IMG/VR virus record: IMGVR_UViG_3300009616_000008 | Location: 1-37,422 of that record | Origin: a virus | Direction: 5' to 3' (one strand) | Length of the DNA: 37,422 nt | Shown here: positions 1 through 8,161 of the stretch, piece after piece | Layout: each line of letters opens with the position of its first letter | Position numbering within the stretch: the first letter of the stretch is position 1 | Made by a program: the position numbers and the translations under genes | Notes under the pieces: model-generated | What the model saw: the letters and a program-made list of their open reading frames with translations, nothing else | Database searches by the model: none | Told to the model about the DNA's origin: nothing

Positions 1-33
1 CAAACTAAACAATATTTAAACCATTTCAAATTA

Positions 34-369
34 CTATTGATAAGCGTAGTTGTAAAAGGTTGTTGTGCTGTAAAAACATATGCCGCATTTGACTTGGCTA
101 CTAATTTCAATTCTTTCCACAATATGACCGTTATACATTGGTTTTACATGGATCCCATGTTTTTTATTTGATTTTTCTTCTATCCGAAAACAGCATTTTC
201 CTTCTTTAAAAATATTTTCAACAGGATCAAAATCTGGAAAATTTTGACTACCTTTTGGTTGTTCTATAAAGTCAGCATCACATTTTATTAAATATTTCTT
301 TGTTGCTACTCCAGGATGTTTATCATATTTTAAATCAAATAATCCATTAACAAAATCATCTATAGTCAT
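34..369 (-). CDS. hypothetical protein, 111 aa
   Basis: I do not recognise this protein. It is a small soluble protein without membrane segments, with four scattered cysteines (Cys30, a Cys-Cys pair near 59-60, and a Cys-x-x-Cys near 95-98) but no clear zinc-ribbon spacing. It is the last leftward gene seen, downstream of uvsX, and starts at ATG 369. About 75 bases separate it from uvsX. That gap holds a GAAAGGTGG stretch and a TATAAT-like box but no well-spaced -35 element, so it is probably read through from the uvsX operon. Coding by length and position; function unknown. Confidence 0.6.
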   Translation of the reverse strand: MTIDDFVNGLFDLKYDKHPGVATKKYLIKCDADFIEQPKGSQNFPDFDPVENIFKEGKCCFRIEEKSNKKHGIHVKPMYNGHIVERIEISSQVKCGICFYSTTTFYNYAYQ

Positions 370-444
370 AAAATATTTTTCGTCACATCAATCCATTATA
401 TACTTAAACCACCTTTCATTTCAATTCAAAAAGTCAAACAATTC

Positions 445-1689
445 TTAATCTTCCTCAACCTCACTCGCTACTTCCTCCGGCATTTCAACCGTCATACCAT
501 AATTGAATTCTTTACCGGCAAATACATCAAGCGCCTTCAGCACTTCATCGGTAAAATATACCTCTGGGTTTGCTTCGATCTGTTTTTCAGTTGCTACCTT
601 ATCACCAATTCTAATTTTACCACCCTTCTTTGCTTTCTCTTTACCTTCTTTCAGTTTCGCAAATCCTTCTGTTGCTGTTTTCTCTTTCTTCTCTTTTACT
701 CTCTTGAATAGTTCATACTTCAATCCAAGTTCCAGTAATCCATAATACTTATCTAATCCGCCCGCATAATCCAGAGATACATCAATCAATGTATTCTCTT
801 TCGTCAAGCGGCCCTTTTCTAACTTACAGTGTAAAATAACTCCAACTACTTCAGTTCCTTCTTTATCTTTACTCTTACTCAAGAATACTGAAAGCGAATT
901 GGCATATTGTGGCCCACTGCCACCCGATTGGACTGTGTGAGAAAATAGATCTTGAGTCTTATATACATGATTCGTAATAAAGAATGGAATATTTAATAAA
1001 CCCATTTTCAATGTAATAGTTCTGAATGCTGATTTAATCAACCGGGTTCTGGTCATATCTTGTTTCTCACTACCCGATTCAGCATCTTCCATTTCTTTCT
1101 GTGTAGAAAGATTTCCCAAAGAGTCGCATACAAACATCAATTCTTGCCGCTCTGAAGGTTTTGTTTCTTTCACTACGCGCAACATCTTAAGTGATTGAGT
1201 CCGGAATTCTTGAACCGTTTCGATAGGAATCACATATACACGAGATACATCAATTCCTCTTGACACCATCATATCTTTTGTAATCGCACCTTCAGTTTCA
1301 AAGAACATGATCCCCGATCCCGGGTGCGTATCCAAGAAATGTTTAACCAATGCTAAAATGAAATAGGTCTTACCTGTAGCAGATGGTCCTGCGAAAACAA
1401 CAATCTTGTTGTTAGGTGCTCCACCAAATAATGAACCACTCCATTGAGCGTTCAATAGATATACACCCGTATCAATCCAACCCGTTACATCGCCTGATAT
1501 AATTCCATTTGAAGCCGCTTGAGCAAGGTCATTTCCTGTTGCTTTGGCTATCTTTTCAAAAAAGGCGATATTGGCCGTTTGCTTTACTTTCTTTTCCCGT
1601 ACCTTCTTTTCTCTTACAGGTTTAGGTGCTCTTGGTTTCTTTACCCGTTGAATTTTGTTTGCTGCTTTAATTTTCTTTGGACGCGCCAT
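445..1689 (-). CDS. uvsX: UvsX-like RecA-family recombinase
   Basis: This is the strand-exchange recombinase that coats single-stranded DNA and drives recombination-dependent replication and repair. The Walker A motif GPSATGKT is at about residues 101-108 and Walker B (LMFVCDS) near 184-190. The GGSGPQYANS stretch further on is the RecA/UvsX-type DNA-binding loop region. At 414 aa it is close to T4 UvsX. The first 40 residues form a Lys/Arg/Pro-rich extension not needed for the fold, and the tail is acidic (EEVASEVEED), as in T4 UvsX. It overlaps the upstream HD gene by 23 bases and the start has a GGAGAG ribosome site just upstream. The family call is firm; the basic N-terminal extension is unusual. 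Confidence 0.93.
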   Translation of the reverse strand: MARPKKIKAANKIQRVKKPRAPKPVREKKVREKKVKQTANIAFFEKIAKATGNDLAQAASNGIISGDVTGWIDTGVYLLNAQWSGSLFGGAPNNKIVVFAGPSATGKTYFILALVKHFLDTHPGSGIMFFETEGAITKDMMVSRGIDVSRVYVIPIETVQEFRTQSLKMLRVVKETKPSERQELMFVCDSLGNLSTQKEMEDAESGSEKQDMTRTRLIKSAFRTITLKMGLLNIPFFITNHVYKTQDLFSHTVQSGGSGPQYANSLSVFLSKSKDKEGTEVVGVILHCKLEKGRLTKENTLIDVSLDYAGGLDKYYGLLELGLKYELFKRVKEKKEKTATEGFAKLKEGKEKAKKGGKIRIGDKVATEKQIEANPEVYFTDEVLKALDVFAGKEFNYGMTVEMPEEVASEVEED

Positions 1690-2368
1690 TCATTCTCTCC
1701 ATTTGTAAGAAATCTTCATCAGTGGCTATTGATAGTTTCACACCATTTAATTCTAAAAACCGTTTAATATACATCGCTTTGGCAGTTACAGGAGGCCAAC
1801 AAAAAAATCTTGGAATCATAGGTTTATCTAATCCCTCTTGTGACAATCTTTCCGTTACCCAATCTGGAATAGGTTTAAATAGATAATATCCTTCAGCCAT
1901 CAAGGCCATATCATCTGCCCATTTAACATCTTGTACCATTGGATATGGTAACCCAAATTTCTCATTGATTACTCGTTCTAATTTAGCTTCGACTTCACGA
2001 TAACCTTCAAGTGCTTTACTATATTTAACAGGTCGGGCAATATCACTTAAATATGCTTCTGAAGCATCATGGAGCAATCCAGCTAAAGCATTTTCTGGTT
2101 GAACTAATTCGCTTACTATTACACAATGTTGTGCCACGGAATAAAATTGATTCACATGACCAGTATATCGGCAGTTATTTCCCAATGCATGGGCAATATC
2201 TTGAATATCAATTTCATTAGGATCTGGATTAATTGGGAAAATTTTATGTCCTCTATAAGTACCTATCCAAGATCCTTTTTCATAATTACCTTGGCGATTA
2301 CTTGCTTTACTATCCGACACTTCACGATCATAAATTTCTTGACCAGTTAATTCTTTAATTTGTTCCAT
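1667..2368 (-). CDS. HD-domain phosphohydrolase (YfbR/5'-deoxynucleotidase-like)
   Basis: The protein carries the HD-superfamily metal site: a histidine in the segment RYTGHVNQFYSVAQH, then LLHDASEAYLSDIARPVK, where the His-Asp pair coordinates a divalent metal. That pattern matches phage and bacterial HD hydrolases acting on deoxynucleoside monophosphates (YfbR type) or related nucleotides. At 233 aa it is about the expected size. It sits between an HNH gene and uvsX, with dNTP-metabolism genes nearby, which supports a role in nucleotide-pool control. The exact substrate cannot be read from sequence; another HD phosphatase activity is possible. Confidence 0.75.
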   Translation of the reverse strand: MEQIKELTGQEIYDREVSDSKASNRQGNYEKGSWIGTYRGHKIFPINPDPNEIDIQDIAHALGNNCRYTGHVNQFYSVAQHCVIVSELVQPENALAGLLHDASEAYLSDIARPVKYSKALEGYREVEAKLERVINEKFGLPYPMVQDVKWADDMALMAEGYYLFKPIPDWVTERLSQEGLDKPMIPRFFCWPPVTAKAMYIKRFLELNGVKLSIATDEDFLQMERMNGASKEN

Positions 2369-2899
2369 TTACTTCCTACGATTCTTATTTTGTTCACTTC
2401 TTGTAGACCATTTAACATTTCCTGGTTTATAATTACCATCATTATCTATACGATCAATTGAATATTCAGGTCCAGGTCTTTTACCAACATCTTTAATAAA
2501 ATTTTCAAAAGATTTTCTCCATCTACTACAAACAGAAATACCTCTTCCACCATAATTTTTATAACCTTTGGCATTTGGTTCATAGCATCTTTTCAACATA
2601 TTAATATATGAACCATATGTTATATTATTTCTTTGTGTTGGTATTTCTCTATGGTTATATCTTGAAAAATATCCATGTTTTAAATGTGCTTTTCTATAAT
2701 TTTCAATATTTTTACATCCACAAGAAATAGTTTTTCTCTTTCTTCTAAACAAAACCAGTGGTAAAATTATTTCTTTCTGACAACCATTACAAAAACATTT
2801 CCACCAAGAACAAACTTTATCATTATATGGTTTATAATAACAAAATTCTTTAACAATTAAATATCCAAATTTTCTGCAGGAATATTCAACATACGCCAT
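2369..2899 (-). CDS. HNH homing-type endonuclease
   Basis: The N-terminal half is cysteine-rich (CSWWKCFCNGCQ, then SCGCKN), typical of a zinc-binding platform. The C-terminal half has the phage HNH signature: a Tyr/Asn/Gly segment KNYGGRGISVC, then YSIDRIDNDGNYKPGNVKW and a basic tail SEQNKNRRK. Such free-standing HNH proteins nick or cut DNA and spread into phage genes. It is wedged between the HD gene (start 2368) and the dNTP-pyrophosphohydrolase-like gene, overlapping the latter by 14 bases, as expected for an insertion that adapted to an operon. A shorter, broken relative of its C-terminus is present upstream of regA at 24938-25076. Confidence 0.85.
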   Translation of the reverse strand: MAYVEYSCRKFGYLIVKEFCYYKPYNDKVCSWWKCFCNGCQKEIILPLVLFRRKRKTISCGCKNIENYRKAHLKHGYFSRYNHREIPTQRNNITYGSYINMLKRCYEPNAKGYKNYGGRGISVCSRWRKSFENFIKDVGKRPGPEYSIDRIDNDGNYKPGNVKWSTRSEQNKNRRK

Positions 2900-3362
2900 T
2901 TTTTAATTTTTCCTTCAATAACTCATGCAAATATCCTTGTGCATTAAATATAATAGCACATAATGCAGTTTCTTTATTTACTGGTTTACCAGTTTTTTTA
3001 TCAATTGTAGGATATCCTCTATGTAATTTCCATAAATCCCAAACATGTCGTAACAAAGATTTAATATATGAATTAAAAGTTATACCTAACTGCCAATTAT
3101 CTCCAGGTCTTTTGGATCCATCCGCTTGTACACTACAACTTAACATATATTCTCCAAATGCTTCTAATACAATTGGAGATAAACAAGCTTCATAATCAAT
3201 CTTTGATATATCTAAATCTCTGGTTGCTCCAGTTTCAAATTCTCTAACCAATGAAAGTCCTCTAGTCATAGTACCCATTACTGTATGAGATTTATTATCA
3301 CCTTCTAATGTTTTATATTTCGGATATTCATTATTTTCTTCTATCATTTCTTCTGTATTCAT
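2886..3362 (-). CDS. MazG/MazZ-like dNTP diphosphohydrolase (DUF5664-like)
   Basis: The central segment matches the pattern of the DUF5664 / dATP-dGTP diphosphohydrolase family as I know it: SPIVLEAFGEYM, then ADGSKRPGDNWQLG, YIKSLLRHVWDLW, an acidic/His helix and a final helix FNAQGYLHELL. Members are distant MazG relatives that hydrolyse dNTPs to dNMPs, and some (MazZ) support 2-aminoadenine phage genomes. No PurZ partner is visible here, so ordinary pool control is equally likely. The stop of the upstream DNA polymerase and this start share ATGA, implying translational coupling. The family call is moderately sure; the substrate is inferred. Confidence 0.6.
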   Translation of the reverse strand: MNTEEMIEENNEYPKYKTLEGDNKSHTVMGTMTRGLSLVREFETGATRDLDISKIDYEACLSPIVLEAFGEYMLSCSVQADGSKRPGDNWQLGITFNSYIKSLLRHVWDLWKLHRGYPTIDKKTGKPVNKETALCAIIFNAQGYLHELLKEKLKNGVC

Positions 3363-6022
3363 ACGAAAAATTTATCCATATCTTCTATTTTTTCTGTACT
3401 CCACCCAATTGGGTCTAAAATTTTCTCAATTGGATTTATAAAAGTCTTTTCATACATTTTTTCATAATCAACATACTTATGCAATCCAAATTCTGGTGGT
3501 AATTTACCATTAAAAGCAATTACTTGATCATCAATTGGATTAGGTTGTTTCAAATATACATACTTGATTCTTTCAGATGATGTAATTGGAGGATATTTTT
3601 TCTGCAACTTTTTATCCTCTAAACATTTATTATAAATTAAAACGGCTTTAACTCCAATATCTGTTCCTTTTTTATAAGTGTCTGCTTCATCTTCCCATTT
3701 TTTTAAATTATTCACTCCTCGAGGGCGGGCAATATCTTCAACTGGTAATTTCATAAACTTTTGTCGAAATGTTTCTATGAAATCTGCCATTTCAAATTGT
3801 GTTCCTGTCATCATAATTTGGACAGCTTTTCTCATTGCATCTCGGCAATATTGTGGGGTACTTGATTTAACAAGATCAAATCCCATAATTTTCAATTTAG
3901 AAACTCGTTTAGTATTTTTACTTTTACAATCATTACAAGGTGGTGCTTTTTCAGAAGGACCAGAAAACTCATTATGGCAAGCATTACATTCAAAATAATT
4001 ATCACCTTCTGAATTCCATACTTGTAAAGCGTAGTGCTTCTTGGATGCCCAAATGCCGCGGTCTGCTAATACTTCCCGTTTCATACTTAAGATCGGCTTT
4101 TCAAGTTTCATCCCATTGATAAGGTCATTTGTAATTTGAGAAAACAATTGATCAATCAATGGTTCTAATTTAGTCTTACAAACTTTATCCAAGAAACTAA
4201 TCAATGTCTCAATATCTGGTTTCTTTCCTTTAAACACATGCTGAATCAATTTATCCAAACTTACATAAACTGAATCTGTATCTGAATAAATCACAAAATC
4301 TAAATTTTCAGTCTTATATAGGTCATTAAAATACCGATTCAATTCACGCGCAATATATTGGATGATGAATTGCCCAGTCATTGTGACCGCTTCAGCATTG
4401 TCCAAATCATACCAACGAAAATAAGGATTTCCATAAGCACCGTAAAGTGAATTGAGCAAAATTTTAGTTGCTTTTTGTTTTACATCTAATTTGGAAACCA
4501 AATTCTCTAATTCTATTTTTCTCTTTGGATCGGTACATCTTTCTAATTCTTTTTTAGCTGCTTTCAGATCCGCTTGATATTTCTTCCGTTTAGTAAAAAT
4601 AGTTTCAACCATGCGACTATAGAAACTTTGTTTCTCCTTACTATAGAAAACTCCATTAGAAGCACTAGTACAATTATTACTTGTCGCTCTACCAAAAGCC
4701 TCTTCCCATTTATCATTTTCCGCCAACACATCATCAGAATTTAAATTCATTTTCAGGTCGGTTAATTTAACTTCAGGACCAATATTCAGTACGCGAATAA
4801 TATTAGGATACAGTGAAGCTACGTCAAACGATACTACACTTTCATAAACTCCCGGATTAGGTGGTTTAACATATGCACCTACATATTGATCCTTTTTCTC
4901 TTGATATTCTTTTTGTGGGATTACAATCTTCTCTTGATGAAGCCAATTAAAGATCAATACATCCCATGTTCTTACTTGCGCGAGAACATCCATAAAATTC
5001 ACTTTAGCCAAATAAGCTACATCAACAGTTAACGCAATCAGATTTACTTTCTTTTCCAATTGTTCAATCAAATTCACATCTTGGATATTATATTCAGTAA
5101 ACCATTGAAAATCTTTTTCATAAAATTCTTTCATAGTTTCATATTTTTCTCGCCAATCAACTTTTCCTTCACCTTTCAATTCTGTTTTGGCAATATAATC
5201 CAATTTATAATTTTCTCTTGGATCTTTGATATTTTTAACATAGATCTGATAATAATCGATTTGAGATATCCCATAAATCTCATAACATTGCCATTCTCTA
5301 TGATTGAAATCTACTGAAACCGCTTGGACAATTCCCCATGTTGATAATTTCTTTGCGGTCTTTTCATCAAACAAATTCATTAAACGATTATACAAATATG
5401 GGATATCAAAGAATCTTGAATTCCATCCTGTGATAATATCAGGGTCTAATTTATTCCAGAATTCAAGGAACCCCAAAAGCATTTCTTTTTCACTTTCAAA
5501 TTCATAATGCTTAATGTTCTTTGATTTTGGAACAAAATGATTCTTCTTATTATATTTCTTTCCATCTACGAATGTGAAAACATGGAAGATATCAACATTG
5601 AATTCTTTAACAGTCAGAACATTGATTCGTTCACGCGCTATCTTCGCATCATCCTGTGTAAATCCTTGTTCGTTCTCATGCTCTAAATCGAGAGAAACAA
5701 TACAAAGAGCATTCAATGAATATTCAAGGTCATGTTCTGGATATTCTTCAGCAATAAAACTATATTGAAATTGTGAATTCCCATAGATGGGATACTGATC
5801 ATTTTCGGCATGATCTTTGATAAATTCCCGCGCTTCTTTGATTTCATTGAAATGTATGGGTTCAACCGGATCTCCGACTAATGTATGCCATTCTGAATTA
5901 GATTTTCCTGGGACATATAAGGTCGGGTGATATTTTATCCGGTACCGTTTTCTTTTCCCGTTATCAAATTCCTTTAATAGTACATTTGAACCATAACAAC
6001 ATACATTGGTGTAAAATTTCAT
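3359..6022 (-). CDS. 43: Family B DNA polymerase (T4 gp43-like) with zinc-ribbon insert
   Basis: The replicative polymerase with 3'-5' proofreading. Exonuclease motifs: Exo I SLDLEHE (Asp112/Glu114), Exo II GWNSRFFD (Asp206), Exo III YNIQD (Asp315). Polymerase motifs: A VVSFDVASLYPN (Asp400), B KATKILLNSLYGAYGNP (517-533), C IYSDTDS (Asp581/Asp583), and KKHY at 661-664. The C-terminus ends MDKFFV, which fits a clamp-binding tail. Length 887 aa, close to T4 gp43 (898). Odd feature: residues 679-699 contain Cys-x2-Cys-x13-Cys-x2-Cys, a zinc ribbon inserted between the KKHY motif and the KIMGFDLVKSSTP segment, which T4 gp43 lacks. A TAGGAATTC ribosome site precedes ATG 6022. Confidence 0.96.
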   Translation of the reverse strand: MKFYTNVCCYGSNVLLKEFDNGKRKRYRIKYHPTLYVPGKSNSEWHTLVGDPVEPIHFNEIKEAREFIKDHAENDQYPIYGNSQFQYSFIAEEYPEHDLEYSLNALCIVSLDLEHENEQGFTQDDAKIARERINVLTVKEFNVDIFHVFTFVDGKKYNKKNHFVPKSKNIKHYEFESEKEMLLGFLEFWNKLDPDIITGWNSRFFDIPYLYNRLMNLFDEKTAKKLSTWGIVQAVSVDFNHREWQCYEIYGISQIDYYQIYVKNIKDPRENYKLDYIAKTELKGEGKVDWREKYETMKEFYEKDFQWFTEYNIQDVNLIEQLEKKVNLIALTVDVAYLAKVNFMDVLAQVRTWDVLIFNWLHQEKIVIPQKEYQEKKDQYVGAYVKPPNPGVYESVVSFDVASLYPNIIRVLNIGPEVKLTDLKMNLNSDDVLAENDKWEEAFGRATSNNCTSASNGVFYSKEKQSFYSRMVETIFTKRKKYQADLKAAKKELERCTDPKRKIELENLVSKLDVKQKATKILLNSLYGAYGNPYFRWYDLDNAEAVTMTGQFIIQYIARELNRYFNDLYKTENLDFVIYSDTDSVYVSLDKLIQHVFKGKKPDIETLISFLDKVCKTKLEPLIDQLFSQITNDLINGMKLEKPILSMKREVLADRGIWASKKHYALQVWNSEGDNYFECNACHNEFSGPSEKAPPCNDCKSKNTKRVSKLKIMGFDLVKSSTPQYCRDAMRKAVQIMMTGTQFEMADFIETFRQKFMKLPVEDIARPRGVNNLKKWEDEADTYKKGTDIGVKAVLIYNKCLEDKKLQKKYPPITSSERIKYVYLKQPNPIDDQVIAFNGKLPPEFGLHKYVDYEKMYEKTFINPIEKILDPIGWSTEKIEDMDKFFV

Positions 6023-6054
6023 AATGAATTCCTAAAACATTTATATCCTTTATG

Positions 6055-6648
6055 TTATTTGTGTTTTCCTTCCGAAACTTTATACATACAATCATAATTG
6101 AGTTTATGAATCTTACAAAATTTATATAAATTATTAACAATTCGCATTTTAAAATCCGGATAAACTATTTTCCAATTTTTGGAATGTAATTCAGAATTTT
6201 GTTTTAGAAATCTTTTGGAACGCTTAAGTCCTAATTGATTATTTGGCTTACCAATTTTAGATTCCGATAAATGTATCTTATGTTCTTCTGATTTCTTTTT
6301 TCCAGAAAGAGATTTTGATATTTTTATATTTGTCTTTTTGGAATTTTTTCCATGACCACCTCCACCAACAGTATAATTATAACCGTGTTTATAGGTATCA
6401 AAATAAAATATACAAAGTATTTCCAAATTTAAGGCTTCTTTTAAAGTAGGAATATTATCAATTAAAATTTGGTGAATCCATTGATTTTCTTTTGTATATT
6501 TTCTTATAGCGTAATCTATTTTCAATTTATGGTTTTCATTTTTAGAGTGTTTAATTTCTTCTTTCCAACGGACCATCATTGGTTTATAAGTATATCCAAT
6601 ATATGCTTTCTTGGAAATTTTACAAGTATGTTTATAAATTAGATACAT
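6055..6648 (-). CDS. GIY-YIG homing endonuclease
   Basis: The N-terminus YLIYKHT...KAYIGYT is the GIY-YIG nuclease motif, followed by a conserved Arg (VRWKEEIKHS) and a catalytic-type Glu (NLEILCIFYFD). The C-terminal half has NUMOD3-like DNA-binding repeats (SGKKKSEEHKIHLSESKIGKPN region). It is closely related to the plus-strand gene at 22647-23267: both share the IYKHT / YIGYT / DNIPTL-type blocks and the GYN...GGxGHGK block. It lies directly upstream of the DNA polymerase gene in the same direction, behind its own strong sigma-70 promoter, as expected for a mobile gene flanking a conserved target gene. Confidence 0.9.
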   Translation of the reverse strand: MYLIYKHTCKISKKAYIGYTYKPMMVRWKEEIKHSKNENHKLKIDYAIRKYTKENQWIHQILIDNIPTLKEALNLEILCIFYFDTYKHGYNYTVGGGGHGKNSKKTNIKISKSLSGKKKSEEHKIHLSESKIGKPNNQLGLKRSKRFLKQNSELHSKNWKIVYPDFKMRIVNNLYKFCKIHKLNYDCMYKVSEGKHK

Positions 6649-6662
6649 AGCTCTATTTACAT

Positions 6663-6692
6663 ATTATATCATAATTTGCTATTGTTTGTCAA
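6663..6692 (-). promoter_or_regulatory. Early sigma-70 promoter for GIY-YIG / DNA polymerase
   Basis: Minus-strand TTGACA (6692-6687), 18-base spacer, TATAAT (6668-6663). It reads toward the GIY-YIG gene at 6648 and probably DNA polymerase beyond. Its -35 box directly abuts the plus-strand TATAAATA of the lysozyme gene. Confidence 0.8.
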
Positions 6693-6700
6693 TATAAATA
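6693..6700 (+). promoter_or_regulatory. T4-type late promoter element for lysozyme
   Basis: TATAAATA, the exact T4 late-promoter -10 sequence, lies five bases before the lysozyme ATG. With T4 spacing, transcription would start at about 6706, the A of the ATG, giving a leaderless mRNA. No Shine-Dalgarno sequence is present upstream. The octamer is common by chance in A+T-rich DNA; the call rests on its placement. Confidence 0.6.
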
Positions 6701-6705
6701 TTAAC

Positions 6706-7152
6706 ATGAACGTATCACAAAATGGATTAAACCGAATCGAACATTCTGAAGGATTTGTCGATCATGCTTATCCCGATGCAGGTGGATTATCTATTGGATA
6801 TGGCACAAATCTTAATACACCAGAATTACTTGCCAAATATAATGTACCCGGAGTGACCATCACTCAAGCGGAAGCTGTGGAACTAATGATGGTTAAAATT
6901 GCGGCTATTGAGGCCGCATTCGCTGCGAGTATTATTGTTCCACTCACACAGAACCAATATGATGCTTTAGCCAGTTTTACTTATAATATGGGTATAGCAT
7001 CTTTTGAAACATCTACTTTATTGAAACTTCTAAATCAGAAAAATTACCAAGGTGCTGCGGATCAATTATTGCGTTGGGTATATTCTCAAGGTAAAGTGAG
7101 TACTGGACTAACTTACCGCAGACAAGAGGAAAGAACTTTGTTTCTTACTTAA
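6706..7152 (+). CDS. e: T4-type lysozyme (GH24 endolysin)
   Basis: This enzyme cleaves the beta-1,4 bond of peptidoglycan at the end of infection. The GH24 signature is clear: RIEHSEGF with catalytic Glu15, then AYPDAGGLSIGYGTN with Asp24 and Ser29 in the usual Thr position. The C-terminal helical lobe contains NQYDALASFTYNMG and a WVYSQGK..GLTYRRQEE segment typical of the family. Length from ATG 6706 is 148 aa; an upstream TTG at 6676 would add ten hydrophobic residues but lies across the promoter and is unlikely. There is no signal peptide, so a holin is needed for release. It is one of the few plus-strand genes and its end overlaps the convergent 46-aa gene by 8 bases. Confidence 0.93.
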   Translation: MNVSQNGLNRIEHSEGFVDHAYPDAGGLSIGYGTNLNTPELLAKYNVPGVTITQAEAVELMMVKIAAIEAAFAASIIVPLTQNQYDALASFTYNMGIASFETSTLLKLLNQKNYQGAADQLLRWVYSQGKVSTGLTYRRQEERTLFLT

Positions 7153-7285
7153 CCTGTTCTAAAACTTTAGCAACAATTTCCTTATCAATCTCTTCCATAA
7201 TAGATTCTGGAGAAATTCCAAAGAAATGCATTATACCTTCAGGAACTTCTTGAAAATTAGAATTAACATATACAAGATGGATCAT
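7145..7285 (-). CDS. small hypothetical protein, 46 aa
   Basis: An uninterrupted minus-strand frame starts MIHLVYVNSNFQEVPEG and ends IVAKVLEQVK. Its ATG overlaps the stop codon of the dUTPase gene as TAATG, the same coupling used elsewhere in this window, which supports translation. It fills the space between dUTPase and the convergent lysozyme gene, overlapping the lysozyme stop by 8 bases. The sequence is amphipathic and acidic near the end. I do not recognise a family. Confidence 0.55.
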   Translation of the reverse strand: MIHLVYVNSNFQEVPEGIMHFFGISPESIMEEIDKEIVAKVLEQVK

Positions 7286-7809
7286 TAAAATATTCCAGTT
7301 GAATTAAATCCACCTGTTCTTTGAGTTTTCTTACCAGGTGGTTGGTAAAGTTCTTCCAAAACACTATGGATTTTACGTTCTAATTTCGCTTGTGCTATAC
7401 GTTCTCCATTTTGAATGGTAATAGAATTTTCTGTAGTATTCATTACACAAATAAAAAGTTCATTTACATAATCCCAATCAATGATCCCAGTTGAATTACA
7501 AAGGATTAATCCCGTTTTAAAAGCAGTCCCACCACGCAGATTTACATCAACTCTATATCCTTCAGGTATATCAAGAATTAAACCAGTAGGAATTTTATAA
7601 CGCCAGTTTGGCCATAAAATCAATTCAGGATTTATAAGTGGTACATATTGAAATGCAACTTCATTATTATCTCTATAACATTCAATTGAAGATCCATCTA
7701 AAAATACCCGCAAATCAAAAGCGGCCGCCCCATCAGTGGCATATGTAGGTATTTGAACTTCTTTGGATAATCTATAAAATTTCAAAATATTATTTACATT
7801 TTCTAGCAT
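7285..7809 (-). CDS. dut: dUTPase (dUTP diphosphatase)
   Basis: The enzyme hydrolyses dUTP to dUMP, preventing uracil incorporation and feeding dTMP synthesis. Family motifs: motif 1 TDGAAAFDLRV, motif 2-like region IPEGYRVDVNLRGG, motif 3 STGIIDWDYVNEL (usual GxIDxDYxGE), motif 4 ENGERIAQAKLER-like segment and motif 5 RTGGFNSTG near the C-terminus. Length 174 aa fits a trimeric dUTPase with a short insertion after motif 1. The annotated ATG has little room for a ribosome site (AAAAGGTGA just before it), so an internal start before LKFYRLS is possible. It overlaps the upstream gene by 20 bases. Confidence 0.9.
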   Translation of the reverse strand: MLENVNNILKFYRLSKEVQIPTYATDGAAAFDLRVFLDGSSIECYRDNNEVAFQYVPLINPELILWPNWRYKIPTGLILDIPEGYRVDVNLRGGTAFKTGLILCNSTGIIDWDYVNELFICVMNTTENSITIQNGERIAQAKLERKIHSVLEELYQPPGKKTQRTGGFNSTGIF

Positions 7810-8143
7810 TCACCTTTTTTTCAACTTCCTTTTTATCTTTTTTAACTTTAGCTTTTTTACGGGAAGCTTCCATTCTAGCATCACAATCTGCAATAGCTTC
7901 TTGAACTGCTAATTTAGCAGAATATAGACTAATATATGATCCAAATTCTTCATCATTTACTTCTACTTCCCAAATAAAATTTTCATCTCCATCTTCATCA
8001 TCATAACTAGTGAAGACTATAGCCAATACTTTGTTATTTTCATCAACAAGCGAATGGCATTGTTTATTAACTCGGATCCACTGAGTAGTTTCTAACATAG
8101 GAAATCCTTTTTTATTTCGGATTCCATAATCTAATTCTGTCAT
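7790..8143 (-). CDS. hypothetical protein with Lys-rich C-terminus, 117 aa
   Basis: I do not recognise a family. The first ~85 residues are acidic with a beta-strand-like core (WIRVNKQCHSLVDENNK, AIVFTSYDDEDGDENF), and the last 30 are strongly Lys-rich (KKAKVKKDKKEVEKKVNARK), suggesting a flexible nucleic-acid-contacting tail. It lies immediately upstream of dUTPase with a 20-base overlap, within the same operon. Confidence 0.6.
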   Translation of the reverse strand: MTELDYGIRNKKGFPMLETTQWIRVNKQCHSLVDENNKVLAIVFTSYDDEDGDENFIWEVEVNDEEFGSYISLYSAKLAVQEAIADCDARMEASRKKAKVKKDKKEVEKKVNARKCK

Positions 8144-8161
8144 TCAATTATCCTCAAAATA

